Shown here one piece after another: positions 30,263 to 39,041 of a DNA stretch of 55,266 nucleotides. A model generated the notes under the pieces. That model saw only the letters and a list, made by a program, of their open reading frames with translations. It was not told where the DNA came from and made no database searches. Source of the DNA: Chlorogloea purpurea SAG 13.99 (GTDB lineage: Bacteria; Cyanobacteriota; Cyanobacteriia; Cyanobacteriales; Microcystaceae); assembly GCA_016903695.1 (NCBI GenBank), contig JADQBB010000029.1:1-55266 (forward strand). The letters are read 5' to 3'. Position 1 is the stretch's first letter. Each line of letters starts with the position of its first letter. Position numbers and translations under genes: made by a program.

Positions 30263-30607
30263 ATGAATCGTAATAATAGAATCTTTATCCTCTCAGGATT
30301 AGGTGCAGCCCTAGCCGTGGCTGTTTTCCTCTCCCCTTTCGCCTCCACCAACCCCGATGGACTCGATCGAGTTTCCCAAGACTTGAAATTCCACCACAAA
30401 GAAGCGGAGAAGCCCCTCGCTACTAAATTACCCTTCGCTCATATCTTCGATGGTTACGCTCTGCGGGGAGTTCCAGAGGGAGTGGCCACCCCCTTGGCCG
30501 GATTACTCGGCACATTAGCCACTTTCGGCATCGCCTGGGGCATAGGCAAAATGGCCACGGGCAAATCTAAAAACACCGACCCTCAAGACCCTTCCGAAAG
30601 CCTCTAG
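30263..30607 (+). CDS. cbiN: PDGLE-domain component CbiN-like
   Basis: A 114-residue protein with two membrane segments (about 7-23 and 77-97) and the PDGLDRV motif that names the PDGLE domain. In cobalt ECF transporters CbiN is needed for loading of the metal into CbiM. It starts 4 bp after cbiM and its stop abuts the cbiQ ATG. The frame is open 60 bp further upstream inside cbiM, but this ATG fits the operon spacing. Confidence 0.88.
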   Translation: MNRNNRIFILSGLGAALAVAVFLSPFASTNPDGLDRVSQDLKFHHKEAEKPLATKLPFAHIFDGYALRGVPEGVATPLAGLLGTLATFGIAWGIGKMATGKSKNTDPQDPSESL

Positions 30608-31393
30608 ATGCTGTTTCATATTTCCGCTTTCCAACTCGATAAAGATAGTAACGTATCTAGCCCTTGGCATAGTCTCACCGCGAGAAGCCGCGTGATCTGC
30701 GCCCTCTTGTTCGTCTTCGCCACCGCCCTCACCCCTAACGGACATTTTCGTACATGGGCGGTGTACGCGGGCGGATTATTAGCATTGATCTCTATCAGTC
30801 ATTTGACTTTATCCGTGTTGATCCGTCGGGTGGCTGTCGAATTTACATTTATCAGCGTGGTCTTATTGGGGACACTATTTAACGGGGCCGGACAAACTCT
30901 GTGGTCTTGGGGATGGTTCAAGATTACCGATACGGGGTTGATCGTCTTGGGTAGCGTTTTTACGAAAGCCTTCCTATCATTACTAATGCTAAATCTGCTG
31001 GTTCTAACCACACCGGCGACGATGTTACTCAACGCCCTGGCCGATTTAAAAATGCCCCCCCTGCTGGTGGCCATCCTCCACTCCATGTATCACTACCTGA
31101 CGGTGTTGATCGATGAATTTAACGCCATGCGCCGCGCCGCCCTGTCGAGAAATTTAACCAGTCGGAGAAACTGGCACCGTTTGGTGATCGGCAATATGAT
31201 CGGATCCCTGTTCATCCGTACTTATGAAAGGGGCGATCGTATTCATCAAGCCATGTTAGCCAGGGGTTACAACGGCATCCCCCCCGTACAGAAACAAAAC
31301 CCCGAAACCCGAAGAGACTACTTGGGGATTGGGCTAACCTCAACCCTCGTGATCGTGGGGCAGTTGATTCACTGGAGATATAATGCACCATAA
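30608..31393 (+). CDS. cbiQ: ECF transporter transmembrane component CbiQ
   Basis: A 261-residue transmembrane coupling protein with about five membrane segments. The cytoplasmic coupling region includes HSMYHYLTVLIDEFNAMRRA and MIGSLFIRTYERGDRIHQAM, whose 'RxYxRGxRI' pattern contacts the ATPase. The ATG follows the cbiN stop directly. The 3' end overlaps cbiO by 11 bp, so the two are translationally coupled. Confidence 0.92.
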   Translation: MLFHISAFQLDKDSNVSSPWHSLTARSRVICALLFVFATALTPNGHFRTWAVYAGGLLALISISHLTLSVLIRRVAVEFTFISVVLLGTLFNGAGQTLWSWGWFKITDTGLIVLGSVFTKAFLSLLMLNLLVLTTPATMLLNALADLKMPPLLVAILHSMYHYLTVLIDEFNAMRRAALSRNLTSRRNWHRLVIGNMIGSLFIRTYERGDRIHQAMLARGYNGIPPVQKQNPETRRDYLGIGLTSTLVIVGQLIHWRYNAP

Positions 31394-32195
31394 TCCGATT
31401 CTTATAGATAATCTACAATACTCCTATCCCGACGGTACTCAAGCTTTAAAAGGTATCAATTTAAACGTGAAAGCCTGCGAGAGAGTCGCTTTAGTGGGGG
31501 CTAACGGTTCCGGGAAATCCACTTTATTACTACACTTGAACGGGATTATACCACCTCAAAAAGGAATAGTTGAGATCGGGTCACTGCCCGTTACGATCGA
31601 TAATTTGACTTCTATCCGTAATTTTGTGGGGCTGGTTTTCCAAAATCCCGACGATCAGCTATTCATGCCCACCGTATGGGAGGATGTGTGCTTCGGGCCG
31701 ATGAATCAGGGGATTAGTGGGCACGATCTCAGTCACCGATGTAGTCATGCCCTCTGGGCCGTCGGTCTCGACCCGGAAATTTACGGCAAACGCAACAGTA
31801 ATAATCTATCCGGGGGCGAGAAAAAACGCGTGGCCATCGCCGGGGTTTTAGCCATGCAACCGCAGGTATTAGTTTTCGATGAACCCACGGCCCAACTCGA
31901 TCCGCGCTCTCGTCGGCAATTGATCAACCTGTTACAAACCCTGCCCCAGACTCAAATCATCGCTACTCACGATCTCGATATGGCGTTGGATTTGTGCGAT
32001 CGTACCGTTATTCTCAGTCAGGGTCAAGTGGTCAGGGAAGGGCCCACGGGAGAGGTACTAAGCGATGGCAAATTCTTAGAAAATCATCATCTAGAAACTC
32101 CCCTGAGTTTCCGTTGCCCCTATTGTTATTTGGGGGATGCCCCCCATCTCAATCCTCAACAACGGCAAATCTTGGAACAGCAAATACATCATTAG
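31383..32195 (+). CDS. cbiO: ECF transporter ATP-binding protein CbiO
   Basis: A 270-residue ABC ATPase that powers metal uptake with CbiQ. Walker A is GANGSGKST, the Q-loop VFQNPDDQLF is typical of ECF ATPases, the signature is LSGGEKKRVAIAG, Walker B is VLVFDEPTAQLD and the switch is ATHDLD. The C-terminal tail carries a CPYC pair. It is the last gene of the cbi operon. Metal choice between cobalt and nickel cannot be read from this subunit. Confidence 0.94.
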   Translation: MHHNPILIDNLQYSYPDGTQALKGINLNVKACERVALVGANGSGKSTLLLHLNGIIPPQKGIVEIGSLPVTIDNLTSIRNFVGLVFQNPDDQLFMPTVWEDVCFGPMNQGISGHDLSHRCSHALWAVGLDPEIYGKRNSNNLSGGEKKRVAIAGVLAMQPQVLVFDEPTAQLDPRSRRQLINLLQTLPQTQIIATHDLDMALDLCDRTVILSQGQVVREGPTGEVLSDGKFLENHHLETPLSFRCPYCYLGDAPHLNPQQRQILEQQIHH

Positions 32196-32296
32196 GGAAA
32201 ACACAGTACAGAGTGGTGAGAAAAGAAAAGAGTAAAATTTAGATGCTCACTTCTAGCTACTCTATAATCTAATAAGGGTTGTCAGATAATTATTCA

Positions 32297-33058
32297 ATGG
32301 CCGATCGATTGCAGAAAATTCTCTCCGGGTGGGGCATAGCCTCACGCCGAGAGGCAGAAGAGATGATCCGAGAAGGTAGGGTGAAAGTAAACGGGATCAC
32401 TGCGGTCTTGGGGGATCGAGCCGAGCCATCGAACGACTGTATAGAAGTAGACGGCGATCGGGTTAACCCCTGCGATCGTCCCCCATCTCTCTGTATATTA
32501 CTCCATAAGCCCCAAGGGGTGATTTCCAGTTGTTTCGACCCTCAAGGTCGCCCTACCGTCCTCGATCTTCTGCCTTCTAACTTAGCCCGGGGCCAGGGCT
32601 TACATCCGGTGGGTCGCTTGGACTTTAATAGCACGGGGGCGTTATTAGTAACCAATGATGGCGACATAACCCTAGGCTTCACCCATCCCCGCTATCACGT
32701 ACCGAAGACATATCAGGTATGGATAGAAGGTAAACCCGCGGACAATATGCTTCAAGAGTGGAGAAAAGGCGTTATGCTTATGGGTAAGTCCACATTACCC
32801 GCCCAAGTTAGGGTAATGGAACAAACTCCTCACAAAACACTACTAGAAGTGATATTAATGGAAGGGCGAAATCGTCAGATCAGACGAGTAGTTCAACAAT
32901 TAGGACACCAAGTGTTGAAACTTCACCGTAGTGCTATAGGTCTTATAGAATTACATCCTGAAAATGAAACACCTTTACCCGCGGGTAATTATCGTTCACT
33001 GACTGCTAAGGAGGTGAACTTTATTCAAAAACAGGTAAATTTAGTAACCGGAAAATAG
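32297..33058 (+). CDS. RluB/RsuA-family rRNA pseudouridine synthase
   Basis: A 253-residue enzyme. An N-terminal S4 RNA-binding domain (MADRLQKILSGWGIASRREA) is joined to the synthase domain with catalytic Asp in HPVGRLDFNSTGALLVTNDG and the late motif EGRNRQIRR. It isomerises a uridine in 23S or 16S rRNA; the site is not decided by sequence alone, though RluB-like is most likely. A TTG 18 bp upstream is open, but the ATG gives the standard N-terminus. Confidence 0.92.
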   Translation: MADRLQKILSGWGIASRREAEEMIREGRVKVNGITAVLGDRAEPSNDCIEVDGDRVNPCDRPPSLCILLHKPQGVISSCFDPQGRPTVLDLLPSNLARGQGLHPVGRLDFNSTGALLVTNDGDITLGFTHPRYHVPKTYQVWIEGKPADNMLQEWRKGVMLMGKSTLPAQVRVMEQTPHKTLLEVILMEGRNRQIRRVVQQLGHQVLKLHRSAIGLIELHPENETPLPAGNYRSLTAKEVNFIQKQVNLVTGK

Positions 33059-33077
33059 CTGAATTAACTCAGTCACT

Positions 33078-33845
33078 ATGTTTCGCAAGAAAAAGCCCGT
33101 CGCTCCCCAACAACTACAACAAGAAATACTCCAAGAACTAGGTAGCCGTTTATTGGAAATTCGCACAGGTAAAGAGATCTCTCAAGAACAAATCTCGCGG
33201 CAAACCCTGATCCCCCTTCGCCTCGTCAAAGCGATCGAATCCGGGCGCATGGAAGAACTTCCAGAACCCATCTACATTCGCTGGCTCATCAAACAATACG
33301 CCGATGTTTTAGGTCTAGATGGCGGTAAGTTCTCTAGTCAATTCCCCACGGAAAAATTCGTTTCTCAGAATAAAAATAATTTTTTAGTTCGCTGGCCGGT
33401 TTTACAGTTACGTCCCATACACCTATATTTTCTCTATATATTGTTAGTAGCTTTTTCGATCCAATTTCTCTCGAACGCATTACAAAAGTCAACTTTAGAA
33501 GTAAATAATTTACCGCCTATAAACTTGCCAAAATCATCCACTGTTAATCATCCTACTAAAATCGCTAAACCTGTTAATGACATTCCCGTATCTTCTCAAG
33601 AATCAAAACAGGTAGTGGTAGATATAAAAGTCAAGGATGACTGCTGGTTGAAGGTGGTGGTAGATGGCAAAACCGATTTTGAAGGTGTTCTCCCTCAAGG
33701 AACCCGCCGTAGCTGGCAGGCCGATAAAGAAGTGACCGTGAGAGCAGGTAACGCCGGTGGTATATATGTAGCCGTCAATCGCGCCAAGGCCAAACAATTA
33801 GGAGAACCTGGTAAAGTAGAAGAAGTTACCTACACGGCGAACTAG
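33078..33845 (+). CDS. RodZ-like protein: HTH, single TM, DUF4115
   Basis: A 255-residue protein with a cytoplasmic helix-turn-helix of the HTH_25 type (about 20-85; ISQEQISRQTLIPLRLVKAIE). One membrane helix follows (near 115-135, LYFLYILLVAFSIQFL), then a linker and a C-terminal DUF4115-type beta domain (about 170-255; DDCWLKVVVDGKTDFEGVLPQ). RodZ-type proteins link MreB to the envelope in rods; in cyanobacteria the role is less clear. It starts 19 bp after the pseudouridine synthase gene and leads a row of same-strand genes. Confidence 0.85.
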   Translation: MFRKKKPVAPQQLQQEILQELGSRLLEIRTGKEISQEQISRQTLIPLRLVKAIESGRMEELPEPIYIRWLIKQYADVLGLDGGKFSSQFPTEKFVSQNKNNFLVRWPVLQLRPIHLYFLYILLVAFSIQFLSNALQKSTLEVNNLPPINLPKSSTVNHPTKIAKPVNDIPVSSQESKQVVVDIKVKDDCWLKVVVDGKTDFEGVLPQGTRRSWQADKEVTVRAGNAGGIYVAVNRAKAKQLGEPGKVEEVTYTAN

Positions 33846-33859
33846 ATTAGCGGATATTT

Positions 33860-34699
33860 ATGCGTTACCCCAGATGGAAATGTTTTCAAGGAGGATTACT
33901 CGGCGGCTTTTTAGGGGAGTCTTTACAGGTTAGCACCGGGCGAGACTACTTAAATTATGGTCTTATCCCTCACACTCAATTCGTGCAAAAATGGCTAAAT
34001 AATTTGTGTGCCGAGCGCCCAGAAAATAATATTTTAATAGTTTCCGAACAGGAATATATATTGAGTATTTTCCCCTTAATTTTACGTTGGCACGACCAGC
34101 CGAGTTATTGGCGACAACAATTAATAATTATGGGCAATAGCTCTCACATTTGCGCCGAAGTTCAAGAAATAGGATTGCTCTGGGGATCGGTATTGAGTTT
34201 TATCTTGCTGGAGCAAGTTAACCCGAAAGAGATATTGACATCGCTATTGAATAATATAGATGGCAAATGTAACAATTTATTATTAATTAAAGAATTAATC
34301 GAGAGCGGGTGTAGCTATAAAACCGGCTGTAAAAAACTATTAAAGCTGAAATTAAAACAGGTGGAAGTTATGTTAGCCCTATACGGGTTTATATTGACTC
34401 CAGATGATGTGCGGCTCTGTTTATGTCGGGCGGGGGGTGGAAAAAACGAGCGTTATTTTACCGCCTATCTCACAGGAACCATCTTGGGACTATACAATAG
34501 TATTGGTGGTGTGCCTTTATCGTGGCGTGTGCAGATAGAAGATCATCCGACCGTCAAAAAGCTTTTTGACCAAGCCGGGGAATTATATCGAGTTTGGTGT
34601 GGGATGTACGGAGAATTGTCGTTAGACGCGGCGGTAGCCTCGCCTGGCATAATTCAACCCCGCGGCGGGGTAAAAGTCATCTCGCAGAGAGAATCTTAA
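33860..34699 (+). CDS. Degenerate ADP-ribosylglycohydrolase-like protein
   Basis: A 279-residue protein whose ends resemble the ADP-ribosylglycohydrolase/DraG fold: GGLLGGFLGESLQ at the N-terminus and YLTGTILGLYNSIGGVPLSWR near 215-235. The metal ligands of active enzymes appear lost. The usual GDALG is GESLQ, no TDDT-type motif is seen, and the C-terminal DTD-type motif is replaced by FTAYLTG. It is rich in Leu and Cys. It lies 14 bp after the RodZ-like gene. A non-catalytic binding role is inferred; the family call is moderate. Confidence 0.6.
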   Translation: MRYPRWKCFQGGLLGGFLGESLQVSTGRDYLNYGLIPHTQFVQKWLNNLCAERPENNILIVSEQEYILSIFPLILRWHDQPSYWRQQLIIMGNSSHICAEVQEIGLLWGSVLSFILLEQVNPKEILTSLLNNIDGKCNNLLLIKELIESGCSYKTGCKKLLKLKLKQVEVMLALYGFILTPDDVRLCLCRAGGGKNERYFTAYLTGTILGLYNSIGGVPLSWRVQIEDHPTVKKLFDQAGELYRVWCGMYGELSLDAAVASPGIIQPRGGVKVISQRES

Positions 34700-34786
34700 G
34701 ATTGTCATCAAACACACCCATAACGTTTATCATGATCATTCATAATCTGTTAACTGTGCTATTGGCAGATAGTTAAAAACTAATAT

Positions 34787-37126
34787 ATGTCTAGCTTTGT
34801 TCCCTCCTCTATCTCTGGCAAGTCCGCCAAGAAAAAGAGGTTCGCTCCTTCCCTACTAAAAGCGCGTAGACCTTTAATTTTTGGCTTTACGGTAGCCTGC
34901 TTGACCAGCGTGGTAGGGTATCCCCTTTACAATCAACCGAAATTATCCGTGGGGACGATCGCACCTGCGACCATTAAAGCGCCTTATCGAGCCAGTTTTA
35001 AAGACCAACAAACCACGGAAGAATTAAGGCGCAAAGTCCGCACCGGAATCATCCCCGTCTTGAGACGGAATACAGGGGCGACAGAAAAAATCAAAGAAAA
35101 TCTTCAGGCAATGTTGGGGGAAATAGAGCAGTTTCGTGGAGAAAGTCGGCAATTTCCGATAGTTCCCACCCGTTTTCTATCGTTAGAAACCCAAACCTAT
35201 CTAATTACCGCCAATTTAAATCACTGGACGGAATTAAAAATCCTCTATTCTAATTCAGAAGCTTCTAGCGATGTGCTGGGCAAAATTCCCGAAAATATTT
35301 TAAAAGAGATTAATAACTATCAGCAACGAGTATCATCATCGGCGTTTGAAAACACCGTGGGCCAATTCGAGGAAGCACGAGAGAAATACGCTCAAATGTG
35401 GCAAACATCGACGCTCAAAAATCTAGATTACGGATTGGTAGCCCATAGTTTGAGTTGGGATCAAACGAAGTGGGATGTAACGAGGAAAGCGAGCGAAGAA
35501 GCCCTAAATAGAATCTTAATGCAGGGTATCCCCCCAGGTTTGCCACCGAGTCACATCAAAGAAACGATCTCACTGCAACTCAAAAATAATCTACCGGCCG
35601 AAAACCAACCATTAGCCGCCAGCATCCTAGAACGAATCCTCAAAGATCAAAGCAATTTAGAACAGGACAAAGAAGCCACCCAACAATACGCGGCCCAAGC
35701 GATGGAAGCCGTACCCGATGTGATCGTATCAGCCAACACTAACGACACGATCGTCAAAGGCGGTGAAAAAATCACCCAAGCCCATTTCGCGTTACTCGAT
35801 GGCTACGGATTGAGTAGGCGAGAAATTAATGGGACTGGACTCGCCGTCACGGGATTAATAGTAACCGGGGCGGTGAGCATATTCTGTCTGGTAGCGAGAA
35901 AAATCCATCGCCCCCTGAGACATCGAGACTTATTACTTCTAGGATTATTAAGCTTCACACCGCCCTTATTGAACATAGCCAATATCCCCTTCACCAATTT
36001 AGCCGCAGTGGGCTTACTCACCAGCAGTTTTTACGGCCCGACCCTGGCAGTGACCCAAGTCTTATTATTATCCGGTTTATCGGGCTTGAGTCAACCATCC
36101 CTGACCGGTAATTTAATCGCTGGCACTGTGGGCGGATTACTGGCGGCTTGCATGGCCGCAAAATTACGCTCTCGCGATGAATTATCCCTATTAGGCGGTG
36201 CGGTGGGCTTAGTACAAGGGGGGGCCTTCTTGATTACCTATCTGGTGATGAGCGCTACCGCGGGTACTATTTTTTATATGATCTTACCCCCGGCCGCCCT
36301 TTTCGCCTTGTCCGGTATCGCCTGGTGTATTATCGCCCTCGGTATCTCCCCTTATTTAGAAAGAATTTTTGATGTAGTGACTCAGATTCGATTGGTGGAA
36401 TTAGCCAACCCCAACTGTACTTTATTGAAACGTTTGGCCACCGAAGCCCCCGGCACATTCCAACATACTCTATTCGTCGCCTGTCTCGCCGAAGCCGCCG
36501 GGCGAAAACTTTACTGTAACGTGGAGTTGATTCGCACCGGTACTTTGTACCACGACATCGGCAAAATGCACGACCCGAAAGGCTTTATCGAGAATCAGAT
36601 GGGTGGGCCCAATAAACACGATGCGATCGATAATCCTTGGACGAGCGCTGAAATCATCAAAAAACACGTCTCCGAAGGGTTGGTGATGGCGAAGAAATAC
36701 GGTTTGCCGAGGGTTGTCCGGGACTTCATCCCCGAACATCAAGGCACTCTCTTGATCGCTTATTTCTATCATCAAGCTCAACAATTGGCAAAGCTAGATA
36801 ATCGTATAGTAGATGAAAATCATTTTTGCTACAACGGGCCGATTCCCCAGTCACGAGAGACGGGAATAGTTATGTTAGCCGATAGCTGTGAGGCGGCTTT
36901 ACGCTCTTTGAAAGATGCTACTCAAGAACAGGCCACGGATATGATCAAGAAGATCTTTCAGGCCCGGTGGCGAGATCAACAATTGGCGGCAAGTGGCATC
37001 AAATTGGAGGAATTACCGATCATCGCCGAGGTTTTCGTGCAAGTTTGGCAACAATTCCACCATCAGCGTATCGCCTACCCGAAAGCGGTTTTAGAATCTC
37101 CATCCAGAGAAAAAAAGTCAGCTTAG
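34787..37126 (+). CDS. 7TM-HD family phosphodiesterase (PgpH-like)
   Basis: A 779-residue membrane protein. A short basic N-terminus and one membrane helix (about 30-48) are followed by a large extracytoplasmic 7TMR-HDED domain (about 50-330). Seven membrane helices (about 345-530) and a cytoplasmic HD domain follow, with FQHTLFVACLAEAAG, the metal-binding YHDIGKM and FIPEHQGT. PgpH members hydrolyse cyclic di-AMP. All HD residues appear present, so it should be active. The ATG has a weak site. Confidence 0.9.
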   Translation: MSSFVPSSISGKSAKKKRFAPSLLKARRPLIFGFTVACLTSVVGYPLYNQPKLSVGTIAPATIKAPYRASFKDQQTTEELRRKVRTGIIPVLRRNTGATEKIKENLQAMLGEIEQFRGESRQFPIVPTRFLSLETQTYLITANLNHWTELKILYSNSEASSDVLGKIPENILKEINNYQQRVSSSAFENTVGQFEEAREKYAQMWQTSTLKNLDYGLVAHSLSWDQTKWDVTRKASEEALNRILMQGIPPGLPPSHIKETISLQLKNNLPAENQPLAASILERILKDQSNLEQDKEATQQYAAQAMEAVPDVIVSANTNDTIVKGGEKITQAHFALLDGYGLSRREINGTGLAVTGLIVTGAVSIFCLVARKIHRPLRHRDLLLLGLLSFTPPLLNIANIPFTNLAAVGLLTSSFYGPTLAVTQVLLLSGLSGLSQPSLTGNLIAGTVGGLLAACMAAKLRSRDELSLLGGAVGLVQGGAFLITYLVMSATAGTIFYMILPPAALFALSGIAWCIIALGISPYLERIFDVVTQIRLVELANPNCTLLKRLATEAPGTFQHTLFVACLAEAAGRKLYCNVELIRTGTLYHDIGKMHDPKGFIENQMGGPNKHDAIDNPWTSAEIIKKHVSEGLVMAKKYGLPRVVRDFIPEHQGTLLIAYFYHQAQQLAKLDNRIVDENHFCYNGPIPQSRETGIVMLADSCEAALRSLKDATQEQATDMIKKIFQARWRDQQLAASGIKLEELPIIAEVFVQVWQQFHHQRIAYPKAVLESPSREKKSA

Positions 37127-37160
37127 TAACTACTCGTGGGAAAATAGAAAACCAATAATT

Positions 37161-37829
37161 GTGGATCAAACTATGAGTTATTCACCAGAGTCAGTTCAAA
37201 CCCTACTTCATTCTTCTGATTATGGCGATCGTCTTCAAGGTATCAATCAATTACGCCAATTAGATCCGGCCTTGGCTTTCACGATGATTCAGCCCCTCGT
37301 TATCGATACTAACGCCAGAGTTCGCTACGCTGCAGTCAGTCAATTAGACCCTCTCGGTAAACAGGATCTCGACAAAGCTTTAGATTTATTACAAGAGCGT
37401 CTTCTCTACGATTCCGAAGCGGATGTGAAGGCCGCTGCCGCCGATGCGATCGGTGGCTTAAAATTAGTAGCGGCCTACGACCATTTAGAGACGCTCTACT
37501 ATCAAACTAGCGACTGGTTAATTCAATTGAGTATCATCGCCACTTTGGGCGAATTGGGTGAACCGAGGGGCTTTGATCTACTCCTACACGCTCTTAACTC
37601 CGATAATACCCTCGTTAAAACCGCTGCCGTGAGCGCGTTGGGAGAATTAGGCGATACAAGGGCTATTTCTAGCTTAGTGCCTTTAGTGGGCGATGAAGAT
37701 TGGCAGGTGCGTTATCGTCTAGCACAGTCCATGGGCAGATTGGGCGGGGAACAAGCACGAGCGATTCTCGCTCAATTGAGTCAAGATCCTGTGGAACAAG
37801 TGGCCCGGGAAGCTAAAGACAATTTATAG
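37161..37829 (+). CDS. HEAT-repeat protein, NblB / phycobilin-lyase-like
   Basis: A 222-residue alpha-helical protein built of about five HEAT repeats (for instance VRYAAVSQLDPLG, VKAAAADAIGGL, VKTAAVSALGELGD, WQVRYRLAQSMGRLGG). Size and repeat pattern match NblB, a CpcE-like protein needed for phycobilisome degradation, but other PBS_lyase-HEAT proteins look similar. The start is GTG at 37161; an ATG at 37173 is an alternative. It lies 1 bp before the next gene start, so cotranscription is likely. Confidence 0.7.
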   Translation: MDQTMSYSPESVQTLLHSSDYGDRLQGINQLRQLDPALAFTMIQPLVIDTNARVRYAAVSQLDPLGKQDLDKALDLLQERLLYDSEADVKAAAADAIGGLKLVAAYDHLETLYYQTSDWLIQLSIIATLGELGEPRGFDLLLHALNSDNTLVKTAAVSALGELGDTRAISSLVPLVGDEDWQVRYRLAQSMGRLGGEQARAILAQLSQDPVEQVAREAKDNL

Positions 37830-37830
37830 T

Positions 37831-38922
37831 ATGAAACGAATTCCTCACACCCTTTCACTCTTATTTCTGTCCCTGTTATTGGGAGGCGGCGTTTATATCT
37901 CTCCCGTCACGGCACAAACAGCTTCGTCGTCTCCCCGGAATACCCGTCAACAGGTAGCGGAGTTACTGCGTCAGGGCAGAAGCCTCGTCCAAGCCAAAGA
38001 TTACAGCAGTGCGATCTCCGTATACGAGAGAGCGGCGAGTCTCGACAATAAGAATGCCAAAATTTTTTCTGGCATCGGCTATTTACAAACCTTACTGGGA
38101 GATTATGACGCGGCGGCTAAGGCTTATCAACAAGCTCTCGGTATCGATCGAGATAATCCGGCGTTTTACCACGCTCTCGGCTATAGTCTAGCTAATCTGG
38201 GTGATTTGGATAATGCGGCCACGGCCTACTATTACGCGATTCGATTACAGCCGAAAAGTGTTAATCACTATATCGCCCTCGGCGTGGTTTTATTGCGTCA
38301 GAAAGAATATCAAAAAGCCGCAGATGTTTATCAATGGGTGGTCAGTCTTGATCCTAATAATCAGCAAGCTCATGAAATTATGGGTAAAGCTTTATTAGAT
38401 GGAGAAAAAACTGCGGAGGCGGCGGACTTTCTGCGAAAATCCCTGAAAAAATTTCCCGCTAATAATGAATTGCGCTTACAGTTAGCCAGCGCTTTACTTT
38501 TTCAAGGGGATTTAGAGGGCAGTACCCAACTCCTCAAGCAAGTGGAACGCTCCGAGCCTAATGATCCTAAAATTCAATTGAAAATTGCGATTTTATTGGA
38601 GAAACAATCGCGTTTTGATGAGTCCCTCCGTTTTTACCGCCGGGTGACTTTCTTAGATCCTCGCTCGGTGGAAGCTCAAGCGGGTATCGGGCGAATATAT
38701 CTGGCCCAGCAAGATTATCTGGGCGCTGTTTCTGTATACGAGAATCTCGCCGCGTCTTCTCCCGATAATCCAGATATTTACTATAATCTCGCGCTCTCTT
38801 ATCAAGGTCGGAGTAAGGTTGAAGAGGCTAAGGAGTCCTTGTCGAAGGCCCGGAAATTGTACGAGAGGCAAGGCAATTCTCAAGGTATTCGACAAGTGGA
38901 AGAGTTGATGCAAAAACTTTAA
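37831..38922 (+). CDS. Exported TPR-repeat protein
   Basis: A 363-residue protein. An N-terminal signal peptide (about 1-29, ending VTAQT) is followed by about eight tetratricopeptide repeats (for instance AKIFSGIGYLQTLLGDYDAA and PAFYHALGYSLANLGDLDNA) to the C-terminus. It is presumably a periplasmic or membrane-attached scaffold. The ATG follows the upstream stop by one base. Partner unknown. Confidence 0.82.
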   Translation: MKRIPHTLSLLFLSLLLGGGVYISPVTAQTASSSPRNTRQQVAELLRQGRSLVQAKDYSSAISVYERAASLDNKNAKIFSGIGYLQTLLGDYDAAAKAYQQALGIDRDNPAFYHALGYSLANLGDLDNAATAYYYAIRLQPKSVNHYIALGVVLLRQKEYQKAADVYQWVVSLDPNNQQAHEIMGKALLDGEKTAEAADFLRKSLKKFPANNELRLQLASALLFQGDLEGSTQLLKQVERSEPNDPKIQLKIAILLEKQSRFDESLRFYRRVTFLDPRSVEAQAGIGRIYLAQQDYLGAVSVYENLAASSPDNPDIYYNLALSYQGRSKVEEAKESLSKARKLYERQGNSQGIRQVEELMQKL

Positions 38923-39041
38923 AAGAATCACACTCGAACTCTTCAAGGGAGGGCGAAATCGGGTCAATAGCGATCGCAAAGTATGGCGACCAGGAAACGA
39001 TCGACGATAATAGATCATGGATAATAGCCGATCGTTAAAAA

